Shown here piece by piece: positions 1 to 10,729 of a stretch of DNA of 64,000 nucleotides (position 1 is the first letter of the stretch; each line of letters opens with the position of its first letter). The notes beneath the pieces were generated by a model. The model saw only the letters and a list, made by a program, of their open reading frames with translations. It was not told where the DNA came from and did no database searches. Both the position numbers and the translations under genes were made by a program. Source of the DNA: Gnetum montanum (taxonomy: Eukaryota; Streptophyta; Gnetopsida; Gnetales; Gnetaceae); NCBI GenBank assembly GCA_015680685.1, contig MNCI01010386.1, forward strand, positions 147,845 through 211,844. Direction: 5' to 3'.

Positions 1-200
1 GCGTGACTACAAACAGAGGCTCTCTTACAACAATTCCAATAGCAGTTCCCACGTTGCACAATAATGAAATTTGCTACTAAAATGATCTCAAGGCTTTTAA
101 ACACAAGCGCTTCTATGGAAAAATTTTAATAGAAACCTCTATCGGGCAATAAGAACAGTAAGAGCAATCTAAAAATCCCAAAATTACTTGCCAAGGATGA
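1..200. other. AT-rich sequence, nothing recognised
   Basis: No reading frame, repeat partner within the window or RNA gene was recognised here. It borders the LTR-like sequence that follows. Confidence 0.4.
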
Positions 201-229
201 TACTATCTAAACCACTAGCTAGACAATTT

Positions 230-660
230 AAACAAAACAAAAAATGAAATGCATAACTCACAGGACCATGACAAAGAGGCTGAAATCTTTATTCTAGCAA
301 GCCATCTTGCAAGCAATCGTCACAACTTCTTCTTTACAAAGCTCTTCTCCCAAGACTCAAAATGTCTCCAAGTGAGAGCCCAAATGCTAACTTGTAGCCT
401 TCTCGAAATGAGATGACAAGTCTTCTCCCAAAAGTCTTCCAAGTGATGTGAGAAGTGATGATATGATGATCCTCCTTGACCATTGTAGCCTTTTTATAGG
501 GTTCCAAGGTAGGTAGGGAAGTTACATTTTAAAAATATCTCACCTAACTTCTCTCCCAAGTAACTTGACTAACCAATTAGAAAATTACTTGCCCAACAAG
601 TTAGGAGAAAGTTATGTAGTTAGGGAGTTAGGAAGTTATGCATAAAATTAGGAGAATTTT
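230..660 (-). repeat. LTR-like fragment with TATA box, minus strand
   Basis: Read on the minus strand, the stretch has a good TATA box (CCTATAAAAAGGCT, plus coordinates 488-501). It is followed by a leader rich in short repeats of the type AAGTCTTC/GAGAAG (about 350-450). TATA plus leader without a coding frame is the usual look of the U3-R part of a plant LTR. I found no partner LTR, primer site or target duplication, so it may be a solo LTR, a truncated LTR, or a promoter of another kind. Confidence 0.35.
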
Positions 661-805
661 ATGCTAACATTAATGTAATGTATCATTTAAATGGAATAAT
701 TAATATTTATAATGGGTAATAATTTTAAAATAATATTTGTTATGACTTGGGATAATTGAAGGCAAGTCTCTAAATCAAGGCTTCATACAATGAGTACCTC
801 ATGCT

Positions 806-842
806 ATGGATATACATATATATATATCTACATATATATATT
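806..842. repeat. TA-rich microsatellite
   Basis: An imperfect run of alternating TA/CA dinucleotides lies in a very AT-rich stretch (about 660-1050). No gene is associated with it. Confidence 0.6.
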
Positions 843-1049
843 GTTGGTTAATTTATATTCCATTTTAACCATATGTTTTGGAAGTTATATCTATACTATA
901 AATATTAAAATATTATAAACATGTTAATATTAATATTACAAATATTTGTAGGTAGTAACTTACATAATATTTTAAATAATAATGTTTTTGAAGTCTTAAG
1001 ATAATTTAAAAAGGTAAGTTTATAACTGGGGCTTCATACTTAGCGCATA

Positions 1050-2110
1050 TGGTTTTAAGAATTATTTCAAATTTTAAAATTTTATTTAATAAACTACAAC
1101 TCCGATTTACCAGCATCGGCCCAAAATATCTCCGGATACCTGTCTTGATATGCCTCTGTATCTTTGTTGTCGTATTCATCGGACTAGTATGCGATGCCGG
1201 ATGCATCGGCGTTGGACATGACTGCTGTTTTGGAAGGTAAGTTGCAGGAGGAGTGAACGACATACCGCCTAAAATTTGAAATAAATATTTCGAAAGAAAA
1301 AGCCCTGTTTAGCGATGAAGTAACCTGCACAAATTTTTTGGAAGTTGCAGGGATGAGCTAGAAACACGCCTGCTTGTTCTCTACCCTTTGTTTTCTATTC
1401 TTTGATCTCTGTTCTTTGATTTCCACAATGCAACCGTAGCCAGACCTTTACGTGCAGGATAGAACACAGAAAAATGCAGGTTCAGATTTGGGGGTTTTCT
1501 GTACATGGTGCTATTTACGGAGGCCCCCTTTCCTGACTGCCGCCACCGCATGTTGTGTTGGTGCCACTGTCGTCTTCGCAGTCCTCGCCTGCCTCTATTC
1601 GCCTGTCGGATCTGCGCCTCCATCGGCCAGATCTGTGCCTTTCTCAGCCAGATCTGGCCATTACCGAAGCCGTAGTGGTCGCCACGCACAGAACAATGGC
1701 CGCTACGCACAGAACAAAGGCTTCTCTCCTTCCTCCGCTGTCCATCCTCCTTCGTCGCCGATGCACAGCACTCCCTTGCCGTTTCTGCCTTCTGCGCAGG
1801 CACTTTCACGATGGCCAGCAACGGCGCACAGACTAGCGCACGTGCCAACTCAAATGCTGACAAAAGGCAAATCGGCTCCACTCACAGCAACGCTCGTATC
1901 AGTAGCAGCAGCGGTGCTCCAAGGATGATCTTCAGCACTGGCGCTCCAATCCAAGGGTTTCAAGATTTTCTAGGTTCCAACAACTACGTGAGTGAGGGTT
2001 TTAGCATTTTTTCCCTGAATGCAGTAAGCGCGGATGAACTCCAACGATTACACCATTGTAATTCAACAGCTGTGCCAAAATCAGGAGCCTACAAAAGGGT
2101 GTAAAACTAA
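1050..2110. other. CpG-rich island in AT-rich repeat DNA
   Basis: Base composition changes abruptly. CG dinucleotides, rare in nearly all the rest of the window, are frequent here (for example around 1540-1620, 1660-1700 and 1810-1920). Long frames are open on both strands, which is a by-product of the composition. Short internal repeats are visible: a word like CCAGATCTG recurs at about 1625-1665, and CGCACAGAACAA recurs at about 1684-1717. It could be the first exon region of a gene, or the leader of a young, undecayed transposon. No protein family was recognised. Confidence 0.5.
1811..1987 (+). CDS. Possible first coding exon of an unrecognised gene
   Basis: An ATG at 1811 opens 59 codons rich in Ser, Ala, Asn and Gly, and then meets a textbook 5' splice site (TAC followed by GTGAGT, from 1988). 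The frame runs on past the donor, but its composition turns AT-rich. The N-terminus has Arg but few acidic residues, which would suit an organelle transit peptide, although no family is recognised. Any later exons are not visible. Copia element F starts about 450 bp downstream and may have broken the gene or may sit in a long intron. It could equally be a chance frame in a CpG-rich transposon leader. Confidence 0.25.
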
Positions 2111-2111
2111 A

Positions 2112-2429
2112 ATATATATTTTTTTTGAAATATTTTTGAGAATGGTATTCCAACGTTTCCACCGAAATCCATTTGAGATTTGGCAGCAAATTTTCCAAAA
2201 GCTAGTTTTTGCCCCAAAATTACACCCATAGCAATCTTATCATCTCATTCAGACTTTGATTTAGAACCACACCACAAAGTCTTAACCAATTGAACTTTGA
2301 TTTGCCAACAACCTTAGAAGCATGACTTGACCTTTGTGAGTTATTGAAAATGAAGCAAGAGGCTTACCAAAATTGATCCCATGAGTTTTTAGTTTTCAAA
2401 TCAGGACTGCTCCATAGAATGGCCAAATG
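2112..2429. other. AT-rich spacer, nothing recognised
   Basis: The composition falls back to AT-rich after the CpG island. No homology to the full-length right LTR of element F was visible here, although an LTR of that length should have covered it. The sequence either replaced the rest of F's left LTR or is unrelated flank. Confidence 0.4.
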
Positions 2430-2734
2430 TGCCAACACTTCTCAACTTTTGAACTTTGGCTCCTGACGTCTCCTCTTGCTAATTGCTAATTTAGCTTCCT
2501 TTCAATCACTAGAGCATCTTTATTTAGTTTGTTATCTTCATGCTCATCCATTCTCCCTTGAGTTCTTGTAGTCTTCATTTCTTGCCTATGCACTCATCTT
2601 TAGCAATGAAGTCTTTTACTTGGATATTTTGTTGTAATTCTCATATCATTGAGTTCTTGCAAATACATAATCTAGCACATGAATTCTATTGTTCTCCATT
2701 TTCCTTAAGGTTTTGACACATCAAATGGTCAACA
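2430..2734 (-). repeat. Truncated 3' LTR of copia element F
   Basis: This matches 7600-7904 closely, including the shared stretch on Ser/Thr-poor, T-rich sequence around 2500-2640. It ends at plus position 2734 in CA, which is the TG start on the minus strand. The rest of the LTR, about 820 bp, is absent. An intact GACGTC palindrome lies at 2465-2470. Confidence 0.8.
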
Positions 2735-2752
2735 ATCTCCCCCTTTTTGGTA
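2735..2752 (-). other. Polypurine tract of element F
   Basis: On the minus strand it reads CCAAAAAGGGGGAGATT, directly before the LTR start. It primes plus-strand DNA synthesis in copia replication. The equivalent site of element D (17233-17250) has the same layout with GGAGGAG. Confidence 0.8.
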
Positions 2753-3334
2753 ATGTCCAAAACTTAAGAAACTAGGTTAATAGTCCCCAAAAATCATCAA
2801 GTCACATACATAACACTAGTTGAAAATATATCTAGCATTTGACATCCTCACATTACAATCACACTCATTAAAAGTTCAAATAGTACTAACTTCTCAAATT
2901 AATTCTCGCCATTTTTGGATAGCATCAAAAAGAAGTGGAGTAGAACTCCCCCTACACACATGCAAAATTTTTTTTTGTTTTTTTGTTTCTTTTTTTATTT
3001 TTAAGAGATAAAAATATAAATGGAAGGAAACTTAGTTGATAAGATAGGGTCCTACTCCCATATCATTACATAGAGTAGTTATTCTTTGCTCATCAAGGGG
3101 TTTTGTAAAAGCATCAACTAGTTGATTTTTAGTGCCACTAAATTCTAGCTTTATGTGCCCACATTGAGTATGTTGTTGTATAAAGTGATGAAAAATATCA
3201 ATGTGTGTGATGTGAGAGTGTTGAATTGGATTTTTTTCATGTTTGTGACACTATTTTTAGCACAATAGAAAGGTGTAGATTGAGTTTTGTCTCCTAAGTC
3301 TTTGAGCATTTCTTTCATCCATAGGAATTAAGTA

Positions 3335-6075
3335 CAACAACTTCTAGCTAAGATGTATTTAGCTTCTAGTGTAGAAAGTGCTATAGAAGTTTGCTTTTTG
3401 TTTGTTCAAGAGACAAGGCTTCTTCCTAGAAAAAAGCAATTCCCACTCATTCTTCAATGGTCATCTAAACAACCTACCCAATTTGCATCACAATATTCAA
3501 CAAGATCAAGTGGAGAATCCTTTGGATACCAAAGGTCCTAGTTAGCAGTACCTTTTACATAATGAAAATTTTTTTTGACTGTCTTTAAATGAGATTCCTT
3601 TGGGGCAACCTAATATTTATCACATATTCCTACACTTAATGCAACATCTAGTCTATTAGCAATTAAATAAAGTAGACTACTTATCATGCCTCTATAAAGC
3701 TTGTGATCAACAAGCTTTCCTTGATCATCTTTAGTAAGTTTAAAATTTGCAACCATAGGAGTGTTTTTTACCTTAACATCAACTAGGTTGAGTTTAAGTA
3801 GAAGATATTTGACATACTTGGTTTGACAAATGAAAGTTCCATCTTTAGATTGATTAATTTGAAATTCAGGAAATTTTTTGAGTTCTCCCATCATGCTCAT
3901 TTCAAATTTAGATTGCATAAGATCTAAGAATTTCTTGAAGATAGTTTCATTAGCAGCACCAAAAATAATATCATCAACATAAATTTGAACTATAAGTAGA
4001 TCACTACCTTCTCTTCTGAGAAATAAAGTGACATCATCCTTACCTCTTTCAAAACCATTTGATGTAAGATGTTTGAAAAGTCTTTCATACCAATCTCTAG
4101 GAGATTGTTTAAGTCCATAGAGAGTCTTTTAAGCTTGTAAACATGATTATGTTTGATGGGATCTATAAAACCTTCAGGTTGTTTAACATAAAATTCTTAT
4201 TGTATGGTTCTATTTAGGAAGGCACTTTTTATGTCCATTTGATATAGCTTGATATTTTTAATACTAGTATGCTCAAAGAAGTCTAATAGATTCTATTCTA
4301 GCAATAGGAGTAAAAGTTTCATCAAAATCAATTCCTTTTGGCAACTAATCTAGCTTTATTTTTTATGATATTTCCATTTTATTAGTTTTTTTCCTAAAGA
4401 CTCATTTTGTTTTAATAATTGATTTTTGATTTGGTATAGGTGTCAATTCCCATACATTATTCCTAGTATATTGATGTAGCTCATCTTACATAGTGGAAAT
4501 CCATCCTTCTCCTTTAGCTTCTTTGAAGTTTTTGGATTCAAGTTGAGAGAGATATGCTGAAAAAGCATAAATTTCTTTAGATTGGCTTCTAGTGCAAACA
4601 CCATCTTTAACTTTCCAATGACATCATTAAGGGAGTGTGTTCAACTAAGTGTAGGCATTTGGGTTGAATGGGAGATATCTCATCAGGTTCATCTTCTTAC
4701 TCTTTTTTATGTTCATTGTCTATTTCTAAATTTTTTTTAACTTGAACTTAAGTGGCACTAGATAGTTTTTGAATAGGAACAACTTCATCATTAGGTTGTG
4801 GAGAAGCAATGTCATGATCATCAACTTTAACATTTATAATTTCTTCTACAATATTTTTCCTTTTATTGAAAATTCTATAACCCTTTCCTTCATTAGTTTT
4901 AGGATCAATTTTTCTTAAATTATCTTTACCCTTCAAAATATAGAATTTTGAACCAAAGACATGAAAATAACCTACTAAAGGTTTTCTACCTGTCCATAAT
5001 TCATAAGGAGTTTTAGAAGTAAATCTTCTTACCAAAACTCTATTGGAGACATAGCAAGCAGTGTTGATTACTTTAGTCCAAAAGTGATAGGGAAGGTTTT
5101 GGTCATTCAATGTAGTCATTTTCATTTTGTTCAAGATCCTATTCTTTCTTTTGGCTACACCCTTTTGTTGAGTCCTTTCAGTAGAAAATTGATGGAGTAT
5201 GTTGTTCATTTGATAGAATTACTCAAATTTGACGTTTGTGAATTCTCCTCCATTGTCACTCCTAATAACTTTAATGCCATAGCCTTTTTCTTTTTAAATC
5301 TGATTGCAAATTCTTAAGAAATGATCAAATACCTCATCCTTATGATATAAAAAGGCAACCTAAGTAAAATGAGAGTAATCATCAACAATGGTTAGAAAGT
5401 ACCTTTTCTTTCCCAAAATGAGTGTTTGAGAAGGACCAACCACATCCATATGAAGTAGATCTAAGGGACAAGAGGTAGATATATAATTTTTGTTACCAAA
5501 TCTTACCCATATTTGCTTTCCTTTCTGGCATGCTTCGCAAGTGTTCAGATTAAATTTTTTGAGTTTGGATAATCCATGAACCATTTCCTTTGTAACAAGT
5601 GTCTGAAGAATTTCTTTGTTTATGTGGCCCAACTTCCTATGCCACAAATGTATATCATTTGTACAACTCACTAACCACTTTTATTTAAGGTTAGAATTAT
5701 TTCCAAAAATAGTGATGTAAACATTTCCCTTTCTAGTTCCTTCTATCACAATGTTTTCGATGGTTAAATCTTGTATTCTGCAAGTTTCATTAGAAAAATT
5801 AATATTGAAATTTGAGTCACATAGTTTCCTGACACTAATAAGATTATGTTTTAACCCTTTAACAAGGAAAACTTTATTAACAATTGATAGTCCTTTACCT
5901 TTTCCTCCTATGTACCAATACCTATTATTGGAGCCTCCATGTCATCTCCAAACATGATGGTTCCAAAATTTTGTTTTGTGAAGTGGGTGAAGTAGGATTT
6001 ATCACATGTCATGTGCCTTGAACATTTTCTATCAATATACCACATGTTTTGGCATCAAAGAAAGATATTTGATCC
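3335..6075 (-). pseudogene. Copia pol (protease-integrase-RT-RNase H), broken
   Basis: In minus-strand order, the protease region (about 5980-6060) shows a WYID...CSRHMT motif, with the catalytic DSG changed to DRK. Next comes the gag-pre-integrase motif WHRKLGH with the CEACQKGK zinc-binding pair (5500-5650), then the integrase start LLHMDVVGP and the integrase C-terminal part with AKRKNR and PYELW (4750-5210). The reverse transcriptase carries the catalytic YVDDIIFG (about 3965-3990) followed by the FEMSMMGELKKF block (3610-3918). RNase H contains KKQTSIALST and AKYI (about 3340-3400). Several stops and frameshifts separate these blocks, so it cannot make a working polyprotein. Confidence 0.88.
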
Positions 6076-6099
6076 ATCAATTTCTTTTCAGGCTTTCTC

Positions 6100-6650
6100 T
6101 CTTTTTGTTTCCAAACGTGTAAAGTTCCTAGCCTAAACTGCATTTGCAAAGACTAAGTGTAATGTTTCATTCTAAGATAGCAATATGCTTAAATATGAAA
6201 ATATTTTCCACAAAAAAATAATTTAAAATTCTAGGCTTTGGCATTTTACCAAACTTGGATCGATTTTCTTCTATAGAATCTCTTAGACAATCACCTTCTT
6301 GCTTTTGGTCTTTGGGCTTCTCTAAAGTGTTCTTACTCATTTACTCAATCGCAATGATTAGCTTTTGAATCTCAACCTTAACGTCTAAGTTTTCTTTCTT
6401 AAGATAAGAACATTCATCATTAAGAACTATAATTTTCATTTCTTTGACATGTAAAACATCTTTCATTTCAACAAATAAGCTTTGGTAAGAAATAACTTCA
6501 TGGAAAAATATCTCATGCCTTTTCTCAAAATAAATTTCATTATTTAACCTTTCCTTGTTGTTTGGAATGACACAATTTTTATCAATCTTATAATCTCTCC
6601 TATTCTCGAATGTAAAAAAGGAAATGCAAGATTTACCTTTACCAATGTGA
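6100..6650 (-). pseudogene. Remnant of copia gag C-terminal region
   Basis: Minus-strand frames give Lys/Glu-rich, heptad-like sequence (Ser-Tyr-Leu-Lys-Lys-Glu-Asn type). It resembles the region that follows the gag zinc knuckle in element D at 28320-28480. The capsid part and zinc knuckle are not found in F, so gag is incomplete. It is interrupted by stops. Confidence 0.5.
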
Positions 6651-6763
6651 TATAGGAATTAAATACAGTAATTGATTAAGCATATTAGTCTTCTTGTCCA
6701 ATTATGCCTGATGTTGATCACCCCTTCCTTGTTCATGTTACTTTATGTAAGAGAGATAACCTT

Positions 6764-6775
6764 GTTCTAATACCA
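6764..6775 (-). other. Primer-binding site of element F (tRNA-iMet type)
   Basis: On the minus strand it reads TGGTATTAGAAC. The usual plant copia site complementary to initiator tRNA-Met is TGGTATCAGAGC. It lies four bases inside the LTR boundary, as in element D. Confidence 0.8.
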
Positions 6776-6779
6776 CTTA

Positions 6780-7904
6780 AGGATCAAAAACTTAGAAGGG
6801 GGTATGAATAAGTTTCCAAAATTAAAATGAAATAGCCACAAAATCCACACTTAATTTTTATGTTGTTCCCCAACTTGGGTACATCCACACTTGAAGGCTA
6901 GAATCCTTGCATGTCTTTAAACTTTGTTTCTCAAAAATGTAGTTTGAAGGGCATCACACCTTGTATAAACTTTGAGCTCCACACTAAAGTGTTTCATCAC
7001 TGTGAAACCACTCTATTCCATAATGTTCCAACAAGCTTAGAATGTGATCTAAAGGATCCTACAACCCTTACAAAATTGAGCTCCACTCCAAAGTGTTTTG
7101 ACACCGCAAAAATAGTCAATCCTAAAAAATCCCAACAACTTCAATGATGATGCCTTCTTGCAAGAAGCACATCAATCCCGTAGGGCTACAAGATAGAAAC
7201 AAAATCACAAGGAAGGAATGTAACTTAAATTATAGGTCCTTGTACTTTGAAGCATAATTATACAATCAATCAAGAAAATCATTTTATAAATGAAGTACAC
7301 AAGTACAATATACAATGATTGCTTTGATAGTAATAATTCATGCATAACACTTTTACAATACCCAAGAAATTAAAGTCTTCTTATAACCTCAAATTTTTCA
7401 AAGTCACCTCAAAATTCATGCAACAACTATCTAACATCTAGTGTAGATGTCTCTTTCAAGATTGGGACGTCTCTCTAAAATTGACTTCAATTTTGAGGAG
7501 ATGTTTCCTTAGAATGTAAGACATCTTCTCTGGAAAAGAGATGTCTCCTATTTTTGGAGACATCTTCTATGAATGTTCTTCACTTTAACTAAGATGTCTT
7601 CTACTTCTTTGAGACGTATCCTCAACTTTTAAACTTTGGTTCTTGAGGCCTCTTCTTGCTAATTTAGCTTCCTCTCAATCACTGGAGCATCTTTATTTAG
7701 TTTTTTTTCTTCATACTTGTCCATGCTCCCATGAGTCCTTGTAGTCTTCATTTCTTGCCTGTGCACTCATCTTTGTCGATGAAGTCTTTTGCTTGGATAT
7801 TTTATTGTAGTTTTCATCTTGTGGAGTTCCTGCAAACACATCTAACACATGCATTTTATTATTCTCCATTTTCTTTAAGGTTCTAACACATCAAAAGGTC
7901 AAAG
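6780..7904 (-). repeat. 5' LTR of copia element F
   Basis: Its left part (6780-7250) matches the LTRs of element D at 15958 and 29628, including the shared words for the CTTAGAAGGGGG and CCCCAACTTGGGTA region. Its right part matches the left LTR of F. The minus-strand TATA box (TTATAAGAAGAC) is at about 7375-7388. It is conserved in both D LTRs. Upstream of it lies a cluster of decayed GACGTC palindromes (7440-7620). Confidence 0.85.
7440..7620 (-). promoter_or_regulatory. GACGTC-type palindrome cluster in F LTR U3
   Basis: Copies of AGACGTCT and its one-step decay forms AGATGTCT and AGACATCT recur about every 20-30 bp. An intact GACGTC is at 7466-7471. The cluster lies 60-250 bp upstream of the LTR TATA box on the transcribed strand. 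GACGTC contains the ACGT core bound by plant bZIP factors (C-box). That these copies act as enhancers is inferred. Confidence 0.5.
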
Positions 7905-8082
7905 TATTATCCTTAGAAAATAATTACTTATGATTTCCATCTACACCACAAATCATGATATCTCAAATCATGCAAGATCACAACTCATGATCAACTTGTG
8001 GTTAACTCATAGTAAATAAAATTTTAAATGATTAAAAAATTAAAACCAAAACATGATCACTTTCAATCCATCATTCCAACAA
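7905..8082. other. Unassigned spacer between elements F and G
   Basis: AT-rich, with a repeated ATCATG-like word. It matches neither the G 3' LTR nor F. It may be the target into which F inserted, or unrelated debris that truncated the G 5' LTR. Confidence 0.4.
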
Positions 8083-8283
8083 TAGACATTTATAGTACTG
8101 GTTTCTTAGCGTTATTAGGCATTTAATGCTTGTGTTGTTATAGAGATGTATATTCCATATGTTAATGCATTTTAACTTGATTGACTCTTTTAGCATAGGT
8201 TACTTGGGATCAGTAGAAGTATCATGTATAAGATGTGATTGTGATGTTTGTTTCATAAACTTAAGCTTTGAGAGTAATGTAGA

Positions 8284-9121
8284 TGTGGCACCTCAATAGA
8301 TCCCAATAGGACCCAATCCATAACTTCCAAGTAGATCTAGCTTAGAAAAGAAGAACAACATAATATAATGGAGAAAATCTCCTTTATATTAAGAAAACTC
8401 TCAAAATATAGAGAAAAGACATCGAAGATAAGGATCCAAGCTTAACTCAACCATTTCGAGGATATTAAAGGCCACACATTTCCCCTTTCAATCCTTAATT
8501 GCTCATCATGGAGTCAAAGCTCAAGATAGGATAGTTATAAGAGATTCTCTCAACCTCTCTCAAGTGCTTTCCCTTGCCTCTTATCTAATTTCCTTGCACA
8601 AGCTCTTCCTTGTTCCTTTCTCATAAGCTCTCTTTCTTGCTCATGGTCCAGATGTACAACAATGATGAATTACATCCATATTTATGGACAACCAAAAGAC
8701 AAGAAATCTATAAGCCTTTCCTTCACTCAACTTGAGGCTCTTCTAATGTTTTACAAGACTTTTCACCTTTTCCCTAGATATTTACATTCTTTTCCATCCT
8801 TTTTTAGTCGTCTTCTGAATTGGGAAGGATGTTTTTGAAATTTTTCTTGGCCATATAGTTCATCTCTAATCTTGGAAGGATGCCTTTTGTGTCATCCTAG
8901 CTCTTGGAGAAGATGCCTTCTCCTACCTAAAGACGTCTTCATTTATGGTAAGATGACTTCTTGTTTCAAGAGACATCCCCTTCAAGATGTCTCCTCTAAC
9001 TTCTAGACATTTTGGCCATCCCCAAATGTCCCTTAGCCTTCAAAGACATCTTCTTCAAGCTCAAAACCTACAAAACACATATGTAGGATAGAACAAGAGG
9101 ATCAGGAGAGGTGTCCCTACA
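8284..9121 (-). mobile_element. Solo LTR I (gypsy type) inside G 5' LTR
   Basis: It runs TG...CA on the plus strand and is flanked by GTAGA (8279-8283) and CTAGA (9122-9126), a five-base duplication with one mismatch. Its right 260 bp (8860-9121) resembles the end of the LTR of gypsy element C (49560-49893), including the block at 9061-9121 against 49830-49893. The minus-strand TATA-like sequence (CATAAATATG) is at 8677-8686, with GACGTC-type repeats upstream at 8880-9060. No internal coding region remains, as after LTR-LTR recombination. Confidence 0.7.
8880..9065 (-). promoter_or_regulatory. GACGTC-type palindrome cluster in solo LTR I
   Basis: Recurring AAGACGTCTT-like words, one intact at 8932-8937 and the others decayed to ATGTC or ACATC, lie 200-380 bp upstream of the TATA-like box of this minus-strand gypsy LTR. 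Copia LTRs in the same window have the same arrangement. Confidence 0.45.
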
Positions 9122-10649
9122 CTAGAGACTTCAATTAATGTCTTTAGCTACGATTTCGTAGGATTAGTATGGTTGGATGATATGTTGTTCATGTGATTGT
9201 GATACATTATGATTGTATGCATTGGTTGATTTCTATGATTGTGTATGCATACATGTTAGTGGTATCGAGATAAGGGTGTATACTAGTTTGTGATGAGACA
9301 CACTAAAGAAATTAGAATAACCCCCATAGGATGCATCGGCAAGGCTCATGTCTGCATCCTCATGCAAAGAGTAGGAGATTATAGGTGCATCCTATAACTA
9401 GAAAAAGTCTTGAGGAATTAAAACATGCATGGATCTAGTTGCCAAAACGTTATGGAACTATAGATGATGTAGCAAGCACTAACACTAGTTGTGATTTAAG
9501 TAATAAAACTAATACAAGATCCATAGATACTATTATGATTAATGAGTAGTCATATTAATGAATCCATGTTATACATAGAGTGTGGAGCAGTTGGTAGCCA
9601 TGTGCACTACATATGATATGATTTTGGTATTATGCTTGATCCTTGGAGCACTGTTTACCCTAGAATCTATGATATATATTAATGGATATTGTGATCCTGT
9701 GTGTGATGCTATAGCTTGGCATACATGTGTATTATGATTTTGGTAGTGTGTATGTATGATAGAGCTTGACATGGTTTGTGATATCATGACATGACTATTC
9801 ATAAATGCATAGTGATATGTTGGCTATAATTACTAGGTATGGTATGTGCATTGAGATGCTTGTGTGAGAGATACTATGTGTGATTCTTATGATATATGCA
9901 CTAAGATGCTCATGCTAGGCTTGATGGGTACTAATCTATTGTGGAATTTCTACATTATGCATGTGTGATTATGAGATGTATAAACTAGCATGTGTGTTTC
10001 ATTTTTTCTTGATGTAGACATTATAGACCCCACATCTCACCTCTACTATAGCATCAAACTACATCAATAAAGAATATGTAAAGGCTCCTACTCAATCTTT
10101 GTACAAACATCATTTGTTTATAGGAGATCGAATTGGAAGCTTAGAGGTTTGAGAGCCTAAGGGAGTTTCTGATAACCATGGTTATACAATTCTATTCATT
10201 TTCTTATATGTATTATGTATGAAATTGACATGTTTATTGCTAGTTTTGGCTTAGAGGCTATGAGATTTGATGATGTATATGATGACTCTTGTGTACGAAA
10301 GATGTACATGTTGAGTCATATGTATAGTTGTATGTATATGTTAGATGTATGAACTTGTATTAGCTCCATAGATGATATCTTATGATGGTTAGATGAGTTA
10401 GTAGTACATGGATAGCTTGTGATGTACCTTGATCATTATGATATTACATATTATATTAGTGAATTGATGTTATGGTTTCTTTATCTTTCTAACCATTGAA
10501 CGTATTGATATTTTTAAGAAGTAAGCTTTGTGCTTCCACTGCATTTTCGATCTATCTATGTGTGATGCTAGACAAGCATCTAATAATGTATGTAGAGAGA
10601 AAATCAAATTTCCTTTTAGTATGAAACTAACAAGTGAATTATTACATTA

Positions 10650-10661
10650 TGGTATCAAAAT
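10650..10661 (+). other. Primer-binding site of element G (tRNA-Met type)
   Basis: TGGTATCAAAAT, against the canonical TGGTATCAGAGC, three bases after the LTR end at 10646. Confidence 0.65.
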
Positions 10662-10729
10662 GAAATTCTCCAATGAGAGTGTGATGCATGGCACTAATTT
10701 TTATGATTATAGGCCTTTATGATATTAGA

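Larger units (their letters stand above)
2430..7904 (-). mobile_element. Ty1/copia LTR retrotransposon F, degenerate
   Basis: Read on the minus strand, the order is: 5' LTR (6780-7904), initiator-tRNA-Met type primer site, remnant gag, protease, integrase, reverse transcriptase, RNase H, polypurine tract, and the start of the 3' LTR (2430-2734). Integrase lies before reverse transcriptase, which defines copia elements. Frames are broken by many stops and small indels, and the N-terminal half of gag is missing, since only about 700 bp separate the primer site from the protease. The left LTR matches only the first 305 bp or so of the right one. Element D carries LTRs of the same family. Confidence 0.9.
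8083..10646 (+). repeat. 5' LTR of gypsy element G, truncated and interrupted
   Basis: The segments 8083-8283 and about 9122-10646 match the 3' LTR copy at about 31690-33450. The agreement is clearest at 9560-10000 against 32370-32810. The left edge is missing, so no target duplication can be read. Solo LTR I splits it. The LTR ends close to 10646, four bases before the primer site. A short stretch (9126-9500) shows little similarity to its partner and may hold another small indel. Confidence 0.72.

Noticed and set aside
1381-1928. Long overlapping frames of 166 (minus) and 158 (plus) codons
   Set aside because: They share the same GC-rich DNA on opposite strands, lack any known domain and are explained by composition. 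Only the shorter frame ending at a splice donor was kept, with low confidence.
7440-7620. Recurrent AGATGTCT words as an ordinary tandem minisatellite
   Set aside because: Spacing is irregular and the words are embedded in different flanks, while the same word occurs in unrelated LTRs. A set of binding sites fits better.
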